This document shows positions 26,501 through 29,500 of a stretch of 29,500 bases of DNA, in pieces (the stretch's first letter is position 1; every line of letters starts with the position of its first letter). A program made the position numbers and the translations under genes. Under the pieces are notes generated by a model, which was not told where the DNA came from, searched no databases, and saw only the letters and a list, made by a program, of their open reading frames with translations. The stretch spans positions 6,414,947 to 6,444,446 of the forward strand of contig RPFO01000156.1 in assembly GCA_009746045.1 (NCBI GenBank), in the 5' to 3' direction. This stretch comes from Mesostigma viride (Eukaryota; Streptophyta; Mesostigmatophyceae; Mesostigmatales; Mesostigmataceae).

Positions 26501-29500
26501 CACAAGTGGCGCATGATGCGATGGTGGCGTTAACACTTTGGATGTGAATGCTTTTTCTTCATCGTTTTCTTTTCTTTTGGGGGCGAGGGAGGGGGGGAGG
26601 GGCAGGGGAGGGGGAAGGTGGGGAGGGAGGGGGGGAGGGAGCGGGGGAGGGAGGGGGGGGAGGGGGGGGAGGGAGGGGGAGGGGGGGGAGGGAGGGGGGG
26701 GAGGGAGGGGGGGAGGGAGCGGGGAGGGAGGGGGGGACGGAGGGGGGGAGGGAGGGGGGAAGGGGGGAGGGAGCGGGGGAAGGGAGCGGGGGGAGGGAGG
26801 CTTTTTTTATTTGTAATGGTGGCATCGAGTCAAATTGATGATACTAGGAATGACCCCGTGTGTGTCAAGTATGGCGCACCTCTATGGTACTTCTGATGAT
26901 GATATCTGCATATCGCTATGGATGGTCGGTGTCTATTTGCGCGCGCCAAACGCGCAGGTTGGGGGCGCGCTGGGCCGTGTGCTGGCAAACGGCACGCCCA
27001 TGGACACCTTCCCGTTGCTGATGGCGGCGGTGGCCCGCGAATGGCAACACGTGGTGGCGACCACCCTGTGGGTCTACTGGTGAGTTGAACACGTTTGGTG
27101 GGTGTGCTTACTGGTAAATTGGGAACAATCTACGTGGGTGTCCTTACTGGTTAGTGGGTTACATTTTTGGTTACTGTACTGCTGAGTTTGTGGGTGGGCG
27201 TGTGACAGACAAGATGCGGGCCACGCCATATCATGTGCATGTTAGCTATTCCTCCACCCTGCCCACCCTCAGGTGCACGGCTGCTCATGTCACGGTGGTC
27301 TTGCTGACGCATTCTTGCTGACGTCTACTCATTATTGCTGACGCATGCTTGCTGACCCATATGCTTTGTGGGTGTCCCCCCCCTTCTCCCCCACATGATC
27401 GCTCTCTTTATCCCCCCCCCACACGTTTGTTTACGTGTGTCATTTCTTTGTGGGTCGGTCGGTCGGTCGGTCCCCCCCTATTGGTCCCTTGCTGGGGTCT
27501 CTGCCCCCCCCTACCTCCAGGGGGGTGACCATCAGCGACCTGGCGCCCTTCTACATGGGCCGCCTGGCCGCCGCCAAGTCGAGCGGATACGAGACGCTGC
27601 GCACCAAGGTGGGTGATGTTCACGGTGTTCAGTGCGCACACGGGTACGAGAGGCTGCGCACCAAGCTGGGCCACGGCCTCGTCTATACACAACATCTGAA
27701 TGGCAGGAGCGCAATAAACACGCCCATGCAGCGCTTCAACCGCCACCACCACCACCTCCACCACCACCACCACCACCACCACCACCACCACCACCACCAC
27801 CACCACCACCACCACCACCACCACCACCACCACCACCACCACCACCACCACCACCACCACCACCACCACCACCACCACCACCACCACCACCACCACCACC
27901 ACCACCACCACCACCACCACCACCACCACCACCACCACCACCACCACCACCACCACCACCACCACCACCACCACCACCACCACCACCACCGCCGTTGCCA
28001 CCAGAACGAGCAACCCACATGAACGCATGTGCACTGCTGTGCATCCACCACGGCCATCACACACCCCACCTAAGATCGGAGCGTGCCATTAAATTCGAGA
28101 ATGTGTACTTTGAAGGACGGGGTCCACAGCCCCAGGCAGCACAGTTGGAGCATGCCCAATTGCCATGGCTGTTCAATTGTCATGTTTGGAAACATGCTGC
28201 AGTTTCAGGGTTCCTTGGCCCCCTCTTTGGCCACCGATAGGTGTGGCGAACATGTCCTCACGAATAGCACACTGTGGTGATGGTTATTATTAGCGCTCGC
28301 GTGCGGTTACGCCACATGGGTTTGGTTGTAAGCACGCCAGCGTTCCCTTGCGCCGCTAATGCTGCCGGCACACCCCTTGGAGAAACGCAGGTGCTAGACG
28401 CACAAGTACACTTGTAAATACTTGTCGTGTGTATGTTCACGGATACCTCCGGTGTAATTGCCTTCATGCCAGTCGCCATTTTGCTGGCTGACGCGTTCCC
28501 CCCCTAACCCCTTTCCTTAACCCCCCCCCCACACACACTGTCATCGTCGGGTTGCCTTGCATCCGTTTGGTCGCACAGGTGTTGAAGGACCCTTCTAAGC
28601 TCGATGCGTTGGTGGACTACGTGCGCAAGCACGGCGACATGATCGGGTTTGGTGCGTGGGCTATCACCGCTGCCTGTAGACACCATGAATGTGTTCACTA
28701 TACTTCTGCACACGGCCACTATGCTAATGCTAGAGCATGGGTGGGCTACACCCCCTGCATTGGTAGTTTTAATGCAGGGTCACCCAAAGGCCGGTGGGGA
28801 AATAATGGGTAGGTTTTATTGCTTGAAAGTACTCCATGGCATGCCTTTTTGTTTTTACATCTGGCTTATTTGTCTGTTAACTAAACAACTGAACCACTGA
28901 CCGCGATTTAAATATTCGTTTGGTCGGTCGGTTAACCCAGGCTGGCAGCACTATCTGTTACCGCCAGTGAAGCACATTTGTCAGCCAATTATTCAATTTC
29001 TGTGCTTGTTTAATGCCATAGGAGCACATTTTCTCTGACAGATTATATTTATGTTTTTATTTCTTTGCTTGTTTGGCAGCGGGAAAGCACCCACTTGAGC
29101 ACGCCTGGGAATTATTTGTCTTAGACTATCTTTTTATGTTTAGCGTTTTCAGGTGGTCTGCCGTCCAGAACTAATCCTTTCATAAAAACTACCAGCGCGG
29201 GGGGGGTATGTGCGCAAGCATGCTGACATGATCAGGTTTGGTGCATTTCCAGCTCAAGATTGCTCAAGATTGCTCAAGATTGCTCAAGATTGCTCAAGAT
29301 TGCCAGCTCCATCTTGCTGCTCTTGCCAACACCCGTACTGCCACCACTAGAGCCGAGCTGCCACTATCGGGTTTTTGTGGGCCACATTACCGCTGCTTTT
29401 GCTAGCATCAGTACTACAAACCGGAACCGCATAAGCGCAGCCACGTCTACCCCCCCCCCCCCGCCCCCCCTTGCAGTCAGGTCTCGACACGACTCTTGGC
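23540..29500 (+). CDS. Plastid-targeted DedA/VTT-domain membrane protein, 3'-partial
   Basis: Exons: 23540-23783, 23915-24158, 25577-25649, 26958-27079, 27521-27608, 28579-28651 and an incomplete seventh from 29477 (or 29481); phases 1,2,0,2,0,1 agree at every junction. About 282 residues are visible. Residues 1-81 form a Ser/Arg-rich transit-like leader. Residues 107-125 (WVVPAAIITAVAVGAYFLL) are a membrane segment. Residues 164-228 run WYFFMMLMSAGLGVCVSEEA, then VGGALGRVLANG and a second hydrophobic stretch ending TTLWVYW. Then SDLAPFYMGR (233-242) matches the DedA G/S-D-x-x-x-F-Y-x-G-R signature, and YVRKHGDMIGF (271-281) matches the K-H-G motif. DedA/SNARE-associated (VTT) proteins are polytopic transport or lipid-scrambling proteins; substrate unknown. 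The ATG at 23540 is preceded by an in-frame open stretch without ATG. The rest of the domain lies beyond the window. Confidence 0.8.
24678..24747. mobile_element. Miniature inverted-repeat element related to the 3035 MITE
   Basis: GAGTGAGACAACTAT (24678) faces GGTAGTTGTCTGAGA (24733) across about 40 bases, in DedA intron 2. Ends match the 3039 and 17919 copies. No TTAA flank here. Probably an internally deleted derivative. Confidence 0.5.
24936..25100 (-). mobile_element. SINE-like or truncated LINE insertion in DedA intron 2
   Basis: An ATTGAATTGAATTGT tail, the ACTCC-loop-GGAGT hairpin (24958-24969), and TATATGTAGCACATAGCC followed by the GCTACTTCCTGCAAGGGTG and TTGCTCTAGGTGCACCAGGG blocks. 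Closely matches 17521-17660. Truncated at its 5' side compared with that copy. Confidence 0.7.
26029..26191 (+). repeat. About 70-bp tandem repeat, 2.3 copies, DedA intron 3
   Basis: Units start TAGG(T/C)TCCACGCGGGTGACC at 26029, 26101 and 26170 and end GGGCTCGCCCACTAC. Each full unit has an AT-rich imperfect palindrome around TAGTATT..TACT.TGTA. Function unknown. Confidence 0.85.
26578..26800 (+). repeat. G-rich polypurine (GGGA)n tract in DedA intron 3
   Basis: About 220 bases almost entirely G and A on the sense strand, mostly GGGAGGGAGG with longer G runs. Open frames encoding Gly/Arg/Glu are artefacts. Confidence 0.95.
27300..27362 (+). repeat. Short TTGCTGACGC repeats in DedA intron 4
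   Basis: Four spaced copies of TTGCTGAC(G/C)C-like units. They precede pyrimidine runs and a (GGTC)n patch at 27452-27471. Confidence 0.7.
27742..27990 (+). repeat. (CCA)n trinucleotide array in DedA intron 5
   Basis: About 80 almost uninterrupted CCA/CAC units. Translates as poly-His, poly-Pro or poly-Thr on the sense strand and poly-Trp, Gly or Val on the other, so every ORF here is spurious. Confidence 0.97.
29196..29240 (+). other. Partial duplicate of DedA exon 6, possible 45-nt cassette exon
   Basis: Bases 29207-29245 match 28618-28656 at 33 of 39 positions and encode YVRKHADMIRF against YVRKHGDMIGF. A CAG at 29193-29195 and a GTGCAT donor at 29241 would bound a 15-codon exon with phase 1 on both sides. 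Whether it is spliced or is an inert copy is not known. Confidence 0.5.
29250..29305 (+). repeat. 11-bp tandem repeat in DedA intron 6
   Basis: About five copies of GCTCAAGATT, each followed by a single T-type join, directly after the duplicated exon sequence. Confidence 0.85.

Noticed and set aside
26538-26896. Gly/Arg/Glu-rich ORFs
   Set aside because: Low-complexity polypurine tract in DedA intron 3.
27408-28240. Poly-His, poly-Pro, poly-Trp, poly-Gly and poly-Val ORFs
   Set aside because: (CCA)n array in DedA intron 5, open in all six frames.

Overview
This is a nuclear genome window from a eukaryote, most likely a chlorophyte green alga and possibly Chlorophyceae. Four spliced genes are recognisable by joining exons at phase-compatible splice sites. 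Three of them have the serine/alanine/arginine-rich N-termini of plastid-targeted proteins, one is an algal NAR1-type formate/nitrite transporter, and one is a plant/algal ACHT thioredoxin. TGTAA, the green-algal poly(A) signal, follows the first gene. Introns are numerous, and most are filled with simple repeats. Species-level placement is not possible from sequence alone.

Layout. (1) 158-2727, plus strand: U1 snRNP protein C (U1-C), five exons, the first holding only 8 coding bases and ending at a GC donor. (2) 3035-9000: a transposon graveyard of 5'-truncated and nested non-LTR retrotransposon (LINE) pieces on both strands, a small TTAA-flanked MITE-like element, an inverted-repeat composite, and two copies of a dispersed repeat of about 0.4 kb. 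(3) 9588-13326, plus: a plastid NAR1-family formate/nitrite channel, five exons. (4) 13327-18862: gene-poor DNA with a LINE stub bounded by a target-site duplication, a 2.46 kb segment with inverted CGCGAT-palindrome ends that contains a LINE reverse-transcriptase remnant, and a SINE-like insertion. (5) 18863-22572, minus: a plastid ACHT-type thioredoxin, three exons, whose two introns are mostly satellite DNA. (6) 23540 to beyond 29500, plus: a plastid-targeted DedA/VTT-domain membrane protein, six complete exons and the start of a seventh.

The four genes are independent transcription units. U1-C is a core splicing factor. NAR1 would move nitrite, or a related small anion, across the chloroplast envelope. 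ACHT would relay redox state in the chloroplast. ACHT and the DedA gene are divergent and share a 967 bp upstream region.

No wholly new multi-gene system is visible. The strongest leads are a competing GC/GT donor pair in the U1-C gene itself, ten copies of a CTCC-loop-GGAG hairpin next to AT-only tails that mark one retroelement 3' end family, a phase-symmetric partial duplicate of a DedA exon, and G-rich satellite arrays in the ACHT pre-mRNA.
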